Positions 44,760 through 56,699 of a DNA stretch of 64,000 nt are shown here, in pieces. The stretch's first letter is position 1. Each line of letters opens with the position of its first letter. The DNA comes from Capsicum annuum (Eukaryota; Streptophyta; Magnoliopsida; Solanales; Solanaceae): the NCBI RefSeq assembly GCF_002878395.1, contig NC_061118.1, positions 90,736,360 to 90,800,359 on the forward strand, written 5' to 3'. The notes beneath the pieces are model-generated. The model was not told the origin of the DNA. It saw nothing but the letters and a program-made list of their open reading frames with translations, and ran no database searches. The position numbers and the translations under genes were made by a program.

Positions 44760-45531
44760 ATTCAAAAGCATGTTGTGAAAAGTGAATGACACTTTTGAGA
44801 TACCAAGGCTCTTTTACTTGCCCCTGACAAGATTTTTAACTTAAATTATAACTCTGACATAACTCATTTTGCAAATTTATAGCTAGATTGTCAATTATCA
44901 AAAAATAAGGCAAGAACTCATGGCTGGAGTAGTAAAAGAAAATGAGAAGAATTGGTGTCCCAAAGGTGGATTAAAGGAACAAAAGGACAGATATAGATCT
45001 ATCCACACAAAATCCTACAAATTACAAAAGAAAAAGAGAAGTATTACTTGGGGTGTGTAACGGTATTCCCATTGAGCATAATACTTTAGAGCTTGAATAG
45101 AGCTTTCTTATTGCCTGATGTAACTATAAATAGTAGTTTTGACGTATTTCTAAGACATTAATTTTTGACAATACTATAGCAATATGCTAATGTTCTTCTG
45201 CTAAAAGCTTTTCCATTATTTTCATAATTTTTTATCAAGACATAGCTCTCAATATAAAATTATATTGAATCGTCTCCAAATATGGAACCAACTATGCTTT
45301 ACTATCTCTGAATCTAGGCTGAAACCTCAAAGGTCTAAGCAACATAGCTCTATTGCTTCACTAACTAGCCTTACTTTATTTTAAACATACTAATTTCATT
45401 TTAATAATGTATTTATCTATTTAACAACTAATTAACTAGTTTAATTGATTCACGTCTTATTGACCTTATAAAAAATTCAACCGTACCATTTTTTGGTAAA
45501 TAAATTCAACTTTACCATTTTTCGATAAACA
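44760..45531 (+). mobile_element. LTR of a Tat-like Ty3-Gypsy element
   Basis: The LTR end is defined by GATAAACA at 45531 and the PBS that follows. A TATA box TATAAATA lies at 45125-45132, about 400 bp before the end. The 5' limit is not resolved: the stretch from the SINE at 44701 shows no clear TG start, so 44760 is a rough value. Short internal repeats TTCAACCGTACCATTTTT and TTCAACTTTACCATTTTT lie at 45476 and 45506. Confidence 0.5.
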
Positions 45532-45534
45532 GTT

Positions 45535-45553
45535 TGACATCCACCGTGGGATC
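45535..45553 (+). other. Primer-binding site, tRNA-Lys type
   Basis: Reads TGACATCCACCGTGGGATC. The complement of plant tRNA-Lys(CTT) 3' end is TGGCGCCCACCGTGGGGCT, so the central CCACCGTGGG is intact and the ends have drifted. This primer is usual in Tat-type Gypsy elements. The gag that should follow is not recognisable before copia wording begins near 45840. Confidence 0.6.
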
Positions 45554-45839
45554 AGAACTATTGTGGTGTTGGTTCAACTGATCACTATTTTTCTTACTAG
45601 TTTAAATCAAAATTAATAGCTCAGGAAAATTGTGTACCAAAAGGATGGTAACATGGTTAAAGTCAACTCCCTAGCGCTATCTTCCAACATGACCTTGAAT
45701 CGACAAGTATGTAACACAATAGATTCCAACAAACCCTAGATGATAATATTAGTAAAGCTGAAGACATTTGAATCATGAACTTTGATGTTATATATCTATT
45801 TCGACTCTATTAGCATCGAATTGCAAGATAAGAAAATAA

Positions 45840-47200
45840 ATTAGGTTGGGGTAATTTTCGTCAAGGATCGAAGAAGGGAAAGTGTAAGGCATGGGAAATT
45901 CTGTTATCCAAGAATAAAAGAGACTTAGTGAATAAATTAGTCACATTGTCACTTGAATAAATCAGTCACATTGTCACTTGAATAAATCTACTGCACGTTA
46001 ATATCACCATTCTTTTGGAGCTCATTTATATAGAAAAGGTTTGACAAAATATGCTTTATTATATCTCTTTTTATGAATCCTCTCTTAAGTTGTGATATGC
46101 ATGTTGCATTATCTTTGTATAAAATTATGGGTACTTTGTCACACTTCAAATCAGATTTTTCTCGAATGAGATGTATCATGCACCTCAACCACACACACTC
46201 TCGACTTGTTTCATGAATAGCAATAATCGCAACATGGTTCGGTGAAGTAGCTATGATAGACTGCTTTGTAGATCTCTAAGATATGGCAGTACCCCAACAT
46301 ATGAACACATAAACTGCTTGAGACCGATCTTTATGGGGGTCAAATAAATACTCAACATCAACATCTACATAACCAACAAGATCGGGACTGCAATCCTTAG
46401 AATAAAATAAGCTTATATCAGTAGTCCTTTTTAGATATTGTAATATGCGTTTGATCCCATTTCAATGTCTCCTAGTAGGATCAGAAATATATCTTGCTAA
46501 CAAATTAACAAAAAAGTCTATATCAGGCTTTATAGTATTTACAAGATACATTAATACACCCATTGCATTAAGATATGGTACCAATCCAATTCAGCGTATT
46601 TTTCATTTTAGCAAGTAATCTATTACTTTTAAAAATTCTCCAAGAGTTTCAATGTTATAAATTTATGCAAATAAGTATTATAAATAAGTTTTTCAAAACT
46701 TTATATACTTCAAACATTTTGAATCCTTGAAAAAGTTTTCATATAAATTTTGTCAAGTGACAATATTCAGCATTCCATGTGTAACATCTTCAAGTGTATG
46801 GACTGCAAAATAAATAAGTTTTATACTTACCAAGATGCATCCTTTCATGTCACTTGATACTTCTACGTCAGCATGCTTAAATAAATATAGAATTCAGATC
46901 CTCATAATCTTTTACGATATTGCACAAATATTGTATCAAAGATATTATCAATGATATATCATTTTGTATCAGTTCACAATGCGATATAATATTTTAAGAT
47001 CTCATTACTTTATTATTTTCAGGTACCTGAACCTTTCATAAGGTTTCATAAAGTGTTATGTCGTAGGCTCATCAAAAGCATATTACTTCTTATTATGATC
47101 ATTTTCTCCTTATTCTTTTCAAGAATTATTTTATTTGAAATCAATTGGTCTACCATGCTTTATATATGCATAGACTTTGTCCTTTAAAGACGTATAATAG
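45840..47200 (-). pseudogene. Copia pol: RT and RNase H, broken
   Basis: Minus-strand Ty1-Copia pol. Near 47060-46900 decayed text VQVPENN starts RT; near 46780-46720 a SLDKIYMK stretch matches the 'Y-M-K-I-P-E-G-F' region. From about 46580 the frame is better: NAMGVLMYLVNTIKPDIDF, NLLARYISDPTRRHWNG-like, DLVGYVDVDVEYLFDPHKDR, then RSTKQSIIATSPNHV. The open piece 46194-45988 has WLRCMIHLIREKSDLKC, LYKDNATCISQLKRGFI and ends in NGDINVQ. The hallmark LFTKSL follows at about 45935-45915 after a 25-bp duplication. The RNase H and RT active sites are only partly preserved. Confidence 0.8.
45930..45988 (-). repeat. 25-bp tandem duplication in copia RNase H
   Basis: GAATAAAT(T/C)AGTCACATTG starts units at 45930 and 45955, with a partial third at 45980. 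It lies in the segment encoding SSDNVTDLF before LFTKSL. Because 25 is not a multiple of three it shifts the frame. Confidence 0.75.
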
Positions 47201-47916
47201 GAGCATCTTAAATATAAGATTAAATTTGAGTCAGCAAATGCTTTCGACCTTTAACTTGAATTATCTTTTGAATGGAGATCTGATGAAAATTCCTATCATA
47301 CTTCATAGTTGCTTATAATCTCCCCCTATGTACTAACATGCATCCTCTAACTTCTTTGAGGAATCCATCTTTGTGCATCATGGTATATCTATTAATCGTA
47401 TACCGCACATCAAAACTATTAGATGAAAATGTGTGGTTCCTGACCTTGAATCAACTTTGAGGGAAAATTAATCATAATTTATTGGTTTGCTGCATACAAG
47501 TACTTTGTGTAAAATATATCATATTTCAACCAACACATGAAGTTTTGTTCTCATAAGCAATGATTTAACTAATTTTTTTGAACATATTAATGTCAAACCA
47601 ACATTATCAAGATAAATTGTCTTGATTACACAATATGAAAATTATGCTCTTTTATTGAGCAAGCAACTTTATGAATGTCATACTGTAGGTTGACAATAAA
47701 TGTACATGTGATCATCTTATTAATGCATCTTTTCAAAATATCACATGATAGGCGAACGGGCCATATTTACCTTTTATACTTTTCAGAATTTAGGGATCCA
47801 ATCCCAACATTCATTGGTCCAACCAACTTATCATGAGAACAATCAACATAAACTATTCTTGAAGAATCTCTTAGTTATTCAATATATCTCTAACACTTAA
47901 TATGCACATCTTCAAA
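47200..47916 (-). pseudogene. Copia pol upstream of RT, strongly decayed
   Basis: Continuation of the minus-strand copia element towards its integrase and gag. A phrase GFLKEVRGCMLVHRG near 47370-47310 is open in one frame but I cannot assign it to a domain with confidence. The stretch ends at the target-site copy of the LINE insertion (47917-47927). Repeated phrases TGCATCTTTTCAAAATATCA (47727) and TGCACATCTTCAAAATGTCA (47903) are near-duplicates. Confidence 0.4.
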
Positions 47917-48839
47917 ATGTCACAGTCTTTTTTTTATTTGAATAGGCCAAGTTGGAATTTTATTAAAACAAAATATTTTCAAATGACTCTGCCCATTCTG
48001 TGGCCCAAATCAAAAAATACAACAACTACATAAAGAACCACAGAAGGAAAACCTATCAACTAAACATGACCAAGTTAGGAAAGTAACCGCCTCTTCACTT
48101 TCTTCTTTATCACATCAAAAATTCTGCTGAAATTTCGGTGAATGACATTCAGAAATTGATGTTCAGCTTCTTCTATCTTCTTCTATGCTTAAAATTGGTC
48201 CCAAAAATGATGATAAAACCCTTCTGAGCTTAATGATGTTCTTCATATATATTTGACCAAGAATCAGAAGTTTATTCTCTTCTAATATTTTAACGTGTAA
48301 ATCAGAAGTTTAGATTGTTCTTTGAGTATATTTCATCTTGGGTGTTTAAACTTCTCACAAATGCCATAAAATCACCCAATCGAAGACTTTTCCATCTTAA
48401 TCAACCCAGTTTCATACCTCCTGACCTTAGATAAGTTCTTTCATTTTTCCTTCTTACTTATCTACCTGATTATAGTTGAGATTTTCACCCACTTCATCTT
48501 TTTAAAGGGTTGAGCTCAAACGAGGAGCTAATACCATTGTCCTAAAATCCAAAGCAATATTAATCCCAAAAATTAGGTAAAATGTTACGTGCATCCTTGT
48601 TTTACTCTTTCACTTACTGCATTTCAGTACTTACTACTGTTCGTTAATTCATATGCATTGTTTTGTTGTTCCTACTTAATGTATTGTATGCTAATTGTTT
48701 GTTTACTATTTTGATTAGCTGAAATCAATGTGATGCTCCCTATTTTGAATCTTTTTTATTCTGAGATTAGGGACCTGAAATTTATCCATGTTCAATAGGA
48801 CCCTAGCTTCATTTGGTAAATCCTGAAAAGTGGAATAAG

Positions 48840-49130
48840 TTAATCTATCAGTACCTGCAAGAAAATTCAGCTAGCTATAAAATCAACTACTTTGATACCT
48901 TTCCTATGTGTGTGTTTCAGAATCACCTCCTCCCCTTTCTTTAACTCTTGAATTCTTTTTATTTTTACAGATAAGTACCTTGGAACCTCCCAATATTCCT
49001 CCACAAAATTCTTCATAGCCAGAGAATCAGTATTTAATACCAAAGGAAAGAGGTTATGATCTCTACAATATTCTAATTCCATTCTCATTGCCATCACCTT
49101 AGCCACTAGATTATTTGAGTCTCATATTAT
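48840..49130 (-). pseudogene. RNase H domain of LINE ORF2
   Basis: Open piece 49106-48867 reads AKVMAMRMELEYCRDHNLFP then LVLNTDSLAMKNFVEEYWEV and ILKHTHRKGIKVVDFIAS. This is the plant RNase H-like domain at the C-terminus of many plant L1 ORF2 proteins: E in the helix, D in NTDSLA and D in VVDF match expected catalytic positions. The preceding N-terminal strand with the first aspartate lies above 49130 and is decayed. About 900 bp of 3' UTR separates it from the A tract at 47928-47935; nothing is recognised there. Confidence 0.8.
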
Positions 49131-49559
49131 TCTACACTCGACATATAAAAAACTGCTCTAGTCATCTTTTATACAGAATGCACAACAATTTTTACTAGGG
49201 TTACCTTTAGAGGCCCCATCAAAATTTTCAATACACCACAGAACAACTAATTCTAGGAGTATAACCTTGTAAAAAAATTCAACAGATTAGGCCAATTCTC
49301 AGGGATGAATTTAAAACAAGGATATAATGTTTTAATTAGAAACACCATATTCCTGATTATTTTCTTTGTCATATTCCAAGTTGACATCTTACCTCCATAT
49401 TTAATCACATTCCTTCTCTTCATATCAGCCATAGAATGAACATAGGAATAGCCTTAAATAGAGAATAAAGCTTTGCATTTGTGGGACCATTCCTCTATTT
49501 AAAAACACTTTCCTTCAGTTGTAAGAAAGGGCCATCAATATCTGCACATGATGCAAAAT

Positions 49560-50260
49560 AATACCATATACCATTAGATATAGGTTATGTTATAAAAAAA
49601 GTGTACAATAGTTTCTTTCACCTAATTATCACAGCACCACCATAAAAAATCATCACAAATACCACTCCTGAATAGCAATTCACCCACTGACAGTCTTTTC
49701 CTCCATAATCTCCAAATGAAAAAAGACACCTTATGGAATATCTTTCATCCAAATCCTCATAAAAATCATGACTTTTTTTCTCTCTAAAAATTCCAAGCAG
49801 ATCTCATACTGAAATTTCCAGAAGCATTCAACATCCATCATACTTTATACAATTGCTCTTTATCACCTTGTATTTCATATTTTGTACCACATAATTGCAA
49901 ATCTCATTCCCAAAATTTAATTGTAATAGGTCAGAATTTCATTCCCCATCCACAAAATATTGATTCATCTCTTCTACTTGCATATTCTTGTATGATCAAT
50001 AGGTAAGAAGAAATGTAGGTCTCCCAATTTTGTCCAATTGTCATATCAGACACCTGAATTTCCATATTCAAATTTCCACTATATTTGTTGATCAAATATT
50101 CCCTTGCTTCAAGCATATTTTTCTAGATTAAAGAACCTTTCCTCTACTTCACCATTTGGGGTCTAACTTTCTTCCAATATTTATTCCACATGAAATTAGT
50201 CCATAAAGATTTTTGGTTTCTAAATATTCACCATAATTTAGCAAAAAAGGCTTTAGATAC
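49560..50260 (-). pseudogene. zf-RVT-like region and thumb of LINE ORF2
   Basis: Minus-strand text near 49660-49600 reads a DDFLWWCCDN-like stretch, and near 49730-49690 a W-R-K-R-L-S-V-G-E-L-L-like stretch, the usual zinc-binding reverse-transcriptase end. The open piece 50116-49931 (EAREYLINKYSGNLNMEIQV and a TIGQNWETYISSYLL part) lies between RT and this region. Stops occur on both sides. It would help RNA binding in an active element. Confidence 0.6.
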
Positions 50261-51665
50261 ATCAAATAATGATCTAAATCCTAACCCACCTTCATCTTTA
50301 GGGCTACAAATATCATTTCATGCCACCTAATATTTATTCCTACCAACTTCTTTACAATTTCATAGAATTATAGCAAAGATCCTAAGAAAGTCATGAATAA
50401 CACACTTAGGAGTATTAATAGTAGATAGTAAATAAGTGGGAGTACTACCCAAAACATTATTTATTAAAATAGCCTTACCACCAAAAGATAGCATTTTTCC
50501 TTTCCATGCCTGCAATTTTTCTTGTACTTTCTTCATCAACTACGAGAAGTGAACCTATCTTTTCCTTGCATGCCCTATTAGGCATCCTAAATACATCAAT
50601 GGAAAATTACTCTAGAGAAACCTGTACAATCTTCCACCACTTTAATGTGAGTTTATATAGTTTTACGATAAACATAAAAGAAACTCTTCTCTTTGTTAAT
50701 CAATTGTCCAAACTACTCTTCATAATTCTTGAAATATCCACTTACATCTTTAAGAAATTCCTATCTGCAAATCCAAATATGATGGTATCATCTGCATAAG
50801 CTAGATGATTGATGTCATCACTACATTTTGGCAAACCAAAACCCTTATAACTAGCATCCCAAAATAAAAAATTTAAAGCTCTAAATAACACTTCTATAGA
50901 AAAAATAAATAAAATAGGTGATAAAGGATCACCCTATTTTACTCCCTGGTGGAGTGAAAGAAACTATGTGCCTGATCATTTCTTAGTATTGAATACCAAT
51001 TGTTAGCCAATAGCCTCCAAATCTTATCAATCACCTTTTAATCAAAATCATCTTTTGAAGCACTTGCACTAAAATGTCCAGTTACCCTATCATACTCCTT
51101 AGCCATGTCCAGCTTGATAACCATATTTGTAGGCTTTCCCCTTTTTTGATATTTATTATGATCTCTTAGGCTAAAAGAATATTTTCAGTAATGCTCCTAC
51201 CCTTCACAAAATTAGACTGATTCTTTGATATGATATTAGGTAAAAGGTTTTCTAATCTGTCATGTAAAATCCTTAAAATTACGTTGTTGAGAAAATTACT
51301 CAGACTAATTGGTCTCATGTCTGAAAAAGACTGAATTATATCTTTTTAGGCAATAAAACCAGGTTATGGTGAGTGATGGATTTATAAAGAGATTTTCTTA
51401 GAAAAATTTAATCACCACTCTGTAGACATCCTTACCAATAATATCCTAGTACTTTTTAAAGAAAATACAAAAAAAAATCCATCTGGACCATAAGTATTGT
51501 CTCCATTTAATTCAAACACTACCTTTTGTACCTCCTCTCTGGTTGGTGGAGAATTTATGTATCTATTAGTTTCTTCTGACACCAAATTAAGGATGAAATT
51601 CAGCAATAAAAATTTAGCAGCTGTCTGAGATTCTGTAAACTGATCTTAGTAAAATGCAATTGCTG
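50260..51665 (-). pseudogene. Reverse transcriptase of LINE ORF2
   Basis: Minus-strand RT. The open piece 51606-51412 starts MLNFILNLVSEETNRYINSP and carries VVFELNGDNTYGPDGFF, the first RT block. Further blocks are decayed between 51350 and 50950. The catalytic box YADD is intact at 50787-50798 in the context NHLAYADDTIIFGFAD. RT would copy LINE RNA at the nicked target. The plus-strand frame at 50506-50799 is a shadow. Upstream (51665-52177) lies the linker with EGEWMEETDQVAG and a KKTSVASFGWG-like stretch, cut by the solo LTR. Confidence 0.85.
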
Positions 51666-52182
51666 CACCAGCCACCTGATCAGTCTCTTCCATCCACTCT
51701 CCCTCTTTATTTTGAATTCTTTTTATAGATAATCTTCTTTTCTCCCATTACCAAGGCTATGAGTAAATCTTATATTCTTTCTCCTTCTGTAAATCATTGG
51801 ATGTTAGCTTTTTGCCTTCAAAACTCTTCTTCATAGTGAATATATTTCTTCAATTCTTCTTGTACTTTTTGAATCACCATTCTGTGTAAGGAGGAAGGAT
51901 CAGCCTCAAATTATTCTTCCTTCATCCTCACAATTTATTCTATAATTATAAGTTGTATGAATATATCACCAAAACTTTTTACCCCAACCAAATGAAGCAA
52001 CTGATGTCTTTTTCAATTTTTGCTTAAGGCTCACAAAAATATCACTGTCATCAATTGTCACCCAGTTATCCCTGACCACCTGCAAAAAATCCTTATTTTT
52101 TGACCAGAATCTGAGGAATCTAAATGGCCTTCAACTAAAATTTGTTTAATTCCCACAAGACAATAGTAAGGGAACATAATCT

Positions 52183-54832
52183 TGTAACACCCTGTGCTTT
52201 TTCTTAGCTTAAAATTCATCTCTATAATGTTAAAGACTTGCTTTAAAGATGAATACACTTTTTGTACATATGGAATTTTCAATATTTTGACTTTTCATTG
52301 TGAGAAAAATTGAATAAGATTTCCATCGATACCAAATTCTCCCAAATCCAACACCCGGGTAAAGAGTTAGAGCCATTTTAGTTAGACAGTGTACCACTTG
52401 GTACTCCAGCGCGTCGCGGAGGCAATCCAAATGGCATTTGTCATTTTCCAGTGAGACAATGCGGTACCACCGCATCGCACCACTAGCCTTTTTTTCCAAT
52501 TATCACTTTTCAGTGTGACTCCACGATCATGGCGCATCGCGCCAAAGAGAAAATTCACAACCAGTGAGGCACCGCGATGGCACTGCATCGCGCCATCAGC
52601 CCAGTTTCCAGTGACACGGCGCGATAGTGTCTCGTCGTGCCAACATACAAAATTGAGATTTTCAGTCAATTTTGAGTTTTAATTTTAAGGGCACTAAGGT
52701 CTTTTTCCCTCACCCCCAGTCAGCCTAAACACGCAATCAAACCCTAAAAGAGCACAAATTGCTCATTAATTCACTATTTTCTCAAGAAGCAAGCCATTCT
52801 TTCTCAAAGAAGCAAAACCTGAGTTCAAGAAATCAAGGTCAAGCTCAAGAAATCCTTCAAGAACTTCAAGAATCTCACAAATTAAAGTATGTTAGATGTT
52901 GATTCATGGGTCCCTTTCACCCATGAAGTCCAATAATCCTTTATCAAAGTACAAAGATAATGTATTTATTATTTCCATATTTGAATTAGATTGAATCCAT
53001 GTTCATGATAGTGGTTGGGTTTCAATCCATGATTTAAGTGCAAGTTTCATGAAATTAAATAGCATGTATAAAAAATATGTGATTATCTTGGTAGACCCTT
53101 AAATTTATAAAGTGACTAATGCATCTATGATGTTGATTTGGTTTTCAATCCATGATTATGATAAGATTCACGAAAAATAGAATACTATTTAGGGGGCCTT
53201 GAATTTGCAATTAAGTATTGTATTCATGATGTTTATGTGATGACCATTATCATGTGAAATACTCATACTCCCCAAGTATTTGCTAAAATGCCTATGTGAA
53301 GTAGATAGATGAATCATGAGATATTATTATGAGATATTAATCATGTACAAGCTTATTCCCTACAAGTGTTTGATAAAATTCTTATGTAAATTGACTAGTG
53401 AAGGTATGGCATGTTATTAAGTGATCCTATTCATGTACAAGTTAATGCATTACAAGTGTTTGATGAAATGTCTCTATGAATGAATTATGACCAAGTGAAC
53501 AGTGTTATATTATTCAAGATTATGCTTTGCTTTACTTTTCATGCTATCGAGTCCTGAGGGTATTTAATATCCGATAATTTAGTTGTTTAACTAGAGCCAG
53601 TGTCAGTTAAAAAATAGTATCAGTCATATCACGATCAGTACTCTCAGTCCGTTACAAAACTCAGTAGAACTCAGTCAATTACAAAATTTAGGAAAACTCA
53701 GTAAACTCAGTCTCAGTCCAGTCCAGTTCAATATACTCAGTTTAGTGTCTTTCAGTTGGGAGTAGGATTCAGCACCGAGCGAGAGCAGGGATGATGGCTT
53801 TCCCGTCAGATAGGTAGAGTTGTTAGTAGCAATCCCTGTACTCTAGAAATGCATAGCCAACGCAGGATGAGGAGTCACCCGTTAGACTAGGCTTGCCTAC
53901 CTCCCAGGGGTCACCCGTCAGATTAGGCTTGGCTCCGCCTAAGTGTCACCAGTCAGTTAGGCTTGGCATCTTGGTTTTCTAGTGTTAGTAACCGTGGCAC
54001 GGTATTAGCACCCTTTCAACTGGGGTTACTGGTTGGAACCCTATCAGTTCAGATTTGAGGCATGTCAGTTAGATAATTACCTCCTACAGTTTCAATTTTC
54101 AGTTCAAAACTCAGCTCAGTTTTACAAAATCAGGACTGTCAGATACAGTCAATCAGTATCAGTTAATCAGTTATCAGAACTCAATACTTAGCGTAAGAAA
54201 AATTCTGTTACATTTTATATATATATATATATATGTATATGCACAGATTGCATTCTCAGTAGTTATAGTATTCTCAGATTCTTCACGTACTCTCCTGTTC
54301 AGTTATTCTCATTCAGTCAGTTATATCCTCATGCATATGAACCCTTGCATTCAGCCTTACCTTATCTAGAATACCACTGCATTCCCATGTACTGACGCAT
54401 ACTTTTCTGTGCTATGATGTTTCATATCATAGGTTCGGACGCTCAGGTTCCCGATCACGCTAGTAGATTCAAGTTTAGACAGCAACAGTAGATTTAGCAT
54501 TGAGTCCTCATCATTCGAGGATATTATATTATTTCATATTTTCAGTAGATGTATTAGGTTAGTAGATGTAGTTAGTTGGGGGATTGTCCCATCAACCCAT
54601 ATTCAGATAGATTCAGTTAGAGGATTTTCAGACAGTTTTTAGTTTTTATCAGATGTTGTTATTTATCAGCATTTTAGATATTTTGAACTATTTAGAATTT
54701 CAGCTCATTTTTCACATTAATTATAGTATTATTATTCAGTGCTCACAGCAGATATCATTCATGGGTTATCTTGTGGTCCTTCGGGGTCATAAGCACCATG
54801 TGACGACTAGGGGGTAGTCTTGGGTCGTTACA
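52183..54832 (+). mobile_element. Solo LTR, Del/Tekay-like, inside LINE
   Basis: A 2650-bp insertion with TGTAACACCC at 52183 and GGGTCGTTACA at 54832. Flanking 5-mers are AATCT (52178-52182) and GATCT (54833-54837), a target-site duplication with one change. It is homologous, in opposite orientation, to the solo LTR at 18983-21544. The plus orientation is inferred from the leader-like block at 52725-52900 (AAACCCTAAAAGAGCAC, then AAGAAATC and CTTCAAGAA repeats), as in Del LTRs. U3 at 52380-52640 is unusually GC-rich, with words such as GCGGTACCACCGCATCGC. A TA run lies at 54218-54240. Minus frames at 52058-52669 are within it and are not genes. Confidence 0.85.
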
Positions 54833-54837
54833 GATCT

Positions 54838-55720
54838 GATCCAGTCCTTGCTAAATATTCAGATTCTACCACTCCAAAGCAACCCAAAAAGGATTGATTA
54901 ACTTGAATCCTATCCAATATTTTGAAAATACACTCATTATTAATCCTGCCATTCCATCAAGTAAAGGGGCTACCTTTGAATTTGACATCAACAAGATCAC
55001 ATGAAATCATACAAAAAGCAAAATTCTTATATTTCTGAAGACGTACTGGCAGACCTCCTATCTTCTCTTTATCACTAAAAATGACATTAAAATTACCCCT
55101 AATCAACCAAGACAATTGCATATTCATATTCAGTACATAAATACCATCCCACAAATCCAATCTTTCTTGTGCATCACATTTAGCATAGACACAGTGAGTA
55201 ATAGTGACTGACTAGTCTCTAAAAATAACAATCTTAAAGTCAGGTGTTGCTCTGAATCAACAATGACATGCACTTGGATGTGTTTTTAAATTAAAAACTT
55301 AGATTTTACCATTTTGGTTGTAATTTGCATAAGGCATGGCTAACCTTCTTTGTATCTTTGAATTTAATTCATATTCATTCAGTACATAAATATCATCCCA
55401 CAAATCTAATCTTTCTTGTGCATCATATTTAGCATAGACACAGTGAGTAATAGTGACTGACTATCTCTAAAAATGACAATCTTAAAGTCAGGTGTTGCTC
55501 TGAATCAATAATGACATGCACTTGGATGTGTTTTTGAATTAAAAACTCTGATTTTACCATTTTGGTTGTAATTTGCATAAGGCATGTCTAACCTTCTTTT
55601 GTATCTTTGAATTCGATTCATATTCAAAAAGACTCCATCAAAGCTTTAAAGAAAATTTATGATGTTTATTCAACATCCGAATCCTATGGAATGAATTTTG
55701 GGTCCTTACAAACCTTACAT
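54838..55720 (-). pseudogene. Endonuclease (EEP) domain of LINE ORF2
   Basis: Apurinic-type endonuclease domain on the minus strand. The open piece 55160-54957 reads MDLWDGIYVLNMNMQLSWLI then RGNFNVIFSDKEKIGG and SCDLVDVKFKGSPFT: the FNVIFSDKEKIGG block is the conserved G-D-F-N-V core (here G-N-F-N, the aspartate changed to asparagine), and the end is the G-x-x-F-T-W region. Upstream near 55200 the VTITHCVYAKCDAQER block is readable. The domain contains a 249-bp tandem duplication (55131-55628), so part of it is present twice. It nicks target DNA in active elements. Confidence 0.75.
55131..55628 (-). repeat. 249-bp tandem duplication in LINE endonuclease
   Basis: Unit 1 (55131-55379) and unit 2 (55380-about 55628) both start CAGTACATAAATA and share AAAGTCAGGTGTTGCTCTGA and ATGACATGCACTTGGATGTG. 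They differ at about 12-15 positions including small indels. The exact offset is 249 bp. Both still read as endonuclease wording on the minus strand. Confidence 0.9.
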
Positions 55721-56699
55721 TCCAAAATAAAGATTTAAGCATCATCTCTGGATAGTTTTGACACTTTTCTTTGGATTTGTCCTCTTAGGCAGTGTCTCAC
55801 CCTTATTTTTGGTCTTGTTTTCCTTAGTTCCAGTTTGTGGTAATAAACTAGCTTCTTTAAAAGATTTATTTTCACAATTTACATTATTAATCTCTTTCTT
55901 GTCTTCTACAAGTTGCTTAGGACTGATACCTATTTGTTGGGTTCTTTCTTCCTTTGCCTGATATGATACTATATCATGTAATATTTTTGTAGGGCTGGAC
56001 TTTGTACAAGAAACTGCTAGTTTATGTTTTTCTCCCCCTCTCTATTTATGTCATATCCAACATCAATATGTTATAAAATATCTTTGGATATGATCCCACC
56101 TATTCTGTCCTTCCCAAAGAGGTATCAATTTGCAAAGGTTCTTGATACATGGCTTGCGCTAACTATTGTTGTATGTCCATTTTCTCTACCAGCTCTTTAT
56201 TATTTCTGCAATTTACTTCATACAATTATTGGAATTCATGAAAAGGCACTAACTCTATTGCAGCACCTTTTATAATTTTTGTCACATTTATCCCTAATAT
56301 AACATCCCTTGCCTCAAAAGGTTCACTTTCTTTGTATCTTCATTAACTGAATTGTCCTTATAACCCTGAAGAACAATTGAATTTGGATGTTCATTTTCAG
56401 TTTTCTCTTTTTTGTGATCAGCTTTTTATTGATATTCCATGTTGTTATCTCTATTCCAGGTATCTCAACATCCTATTTGAATGACTTATATGTTGTTTTT
56501 CTCCTTTATATTCATATTCCTTTGGACTATTGTGGAAAGTCTTCTCTACCCAATCTCTAGTGTTATTTTTACTTTGTGAAAATTGCGTAGTAGTTTTAAC
56601 CTCTTTGTCTTTTTCCTCTACTTGATCTTGTTAATTCAAAGCCTCAAAATGGTTGGTGGTACTTATGATATTACTTGTCTGTTCTGCCTTGTCACTCAT

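Noticed and set aside
50506..50799. Plus-strand 97-codon frame
   Set aside because: Antisense of the LINE RT region that carries YADD on the minus strand.
52058..52669. Overlapping minus-strand frames in the GC-rich part of the solo LTR
   Set aside because: They cross the LTR edge at 52183 and the repeated U3 words; no recognisable product.
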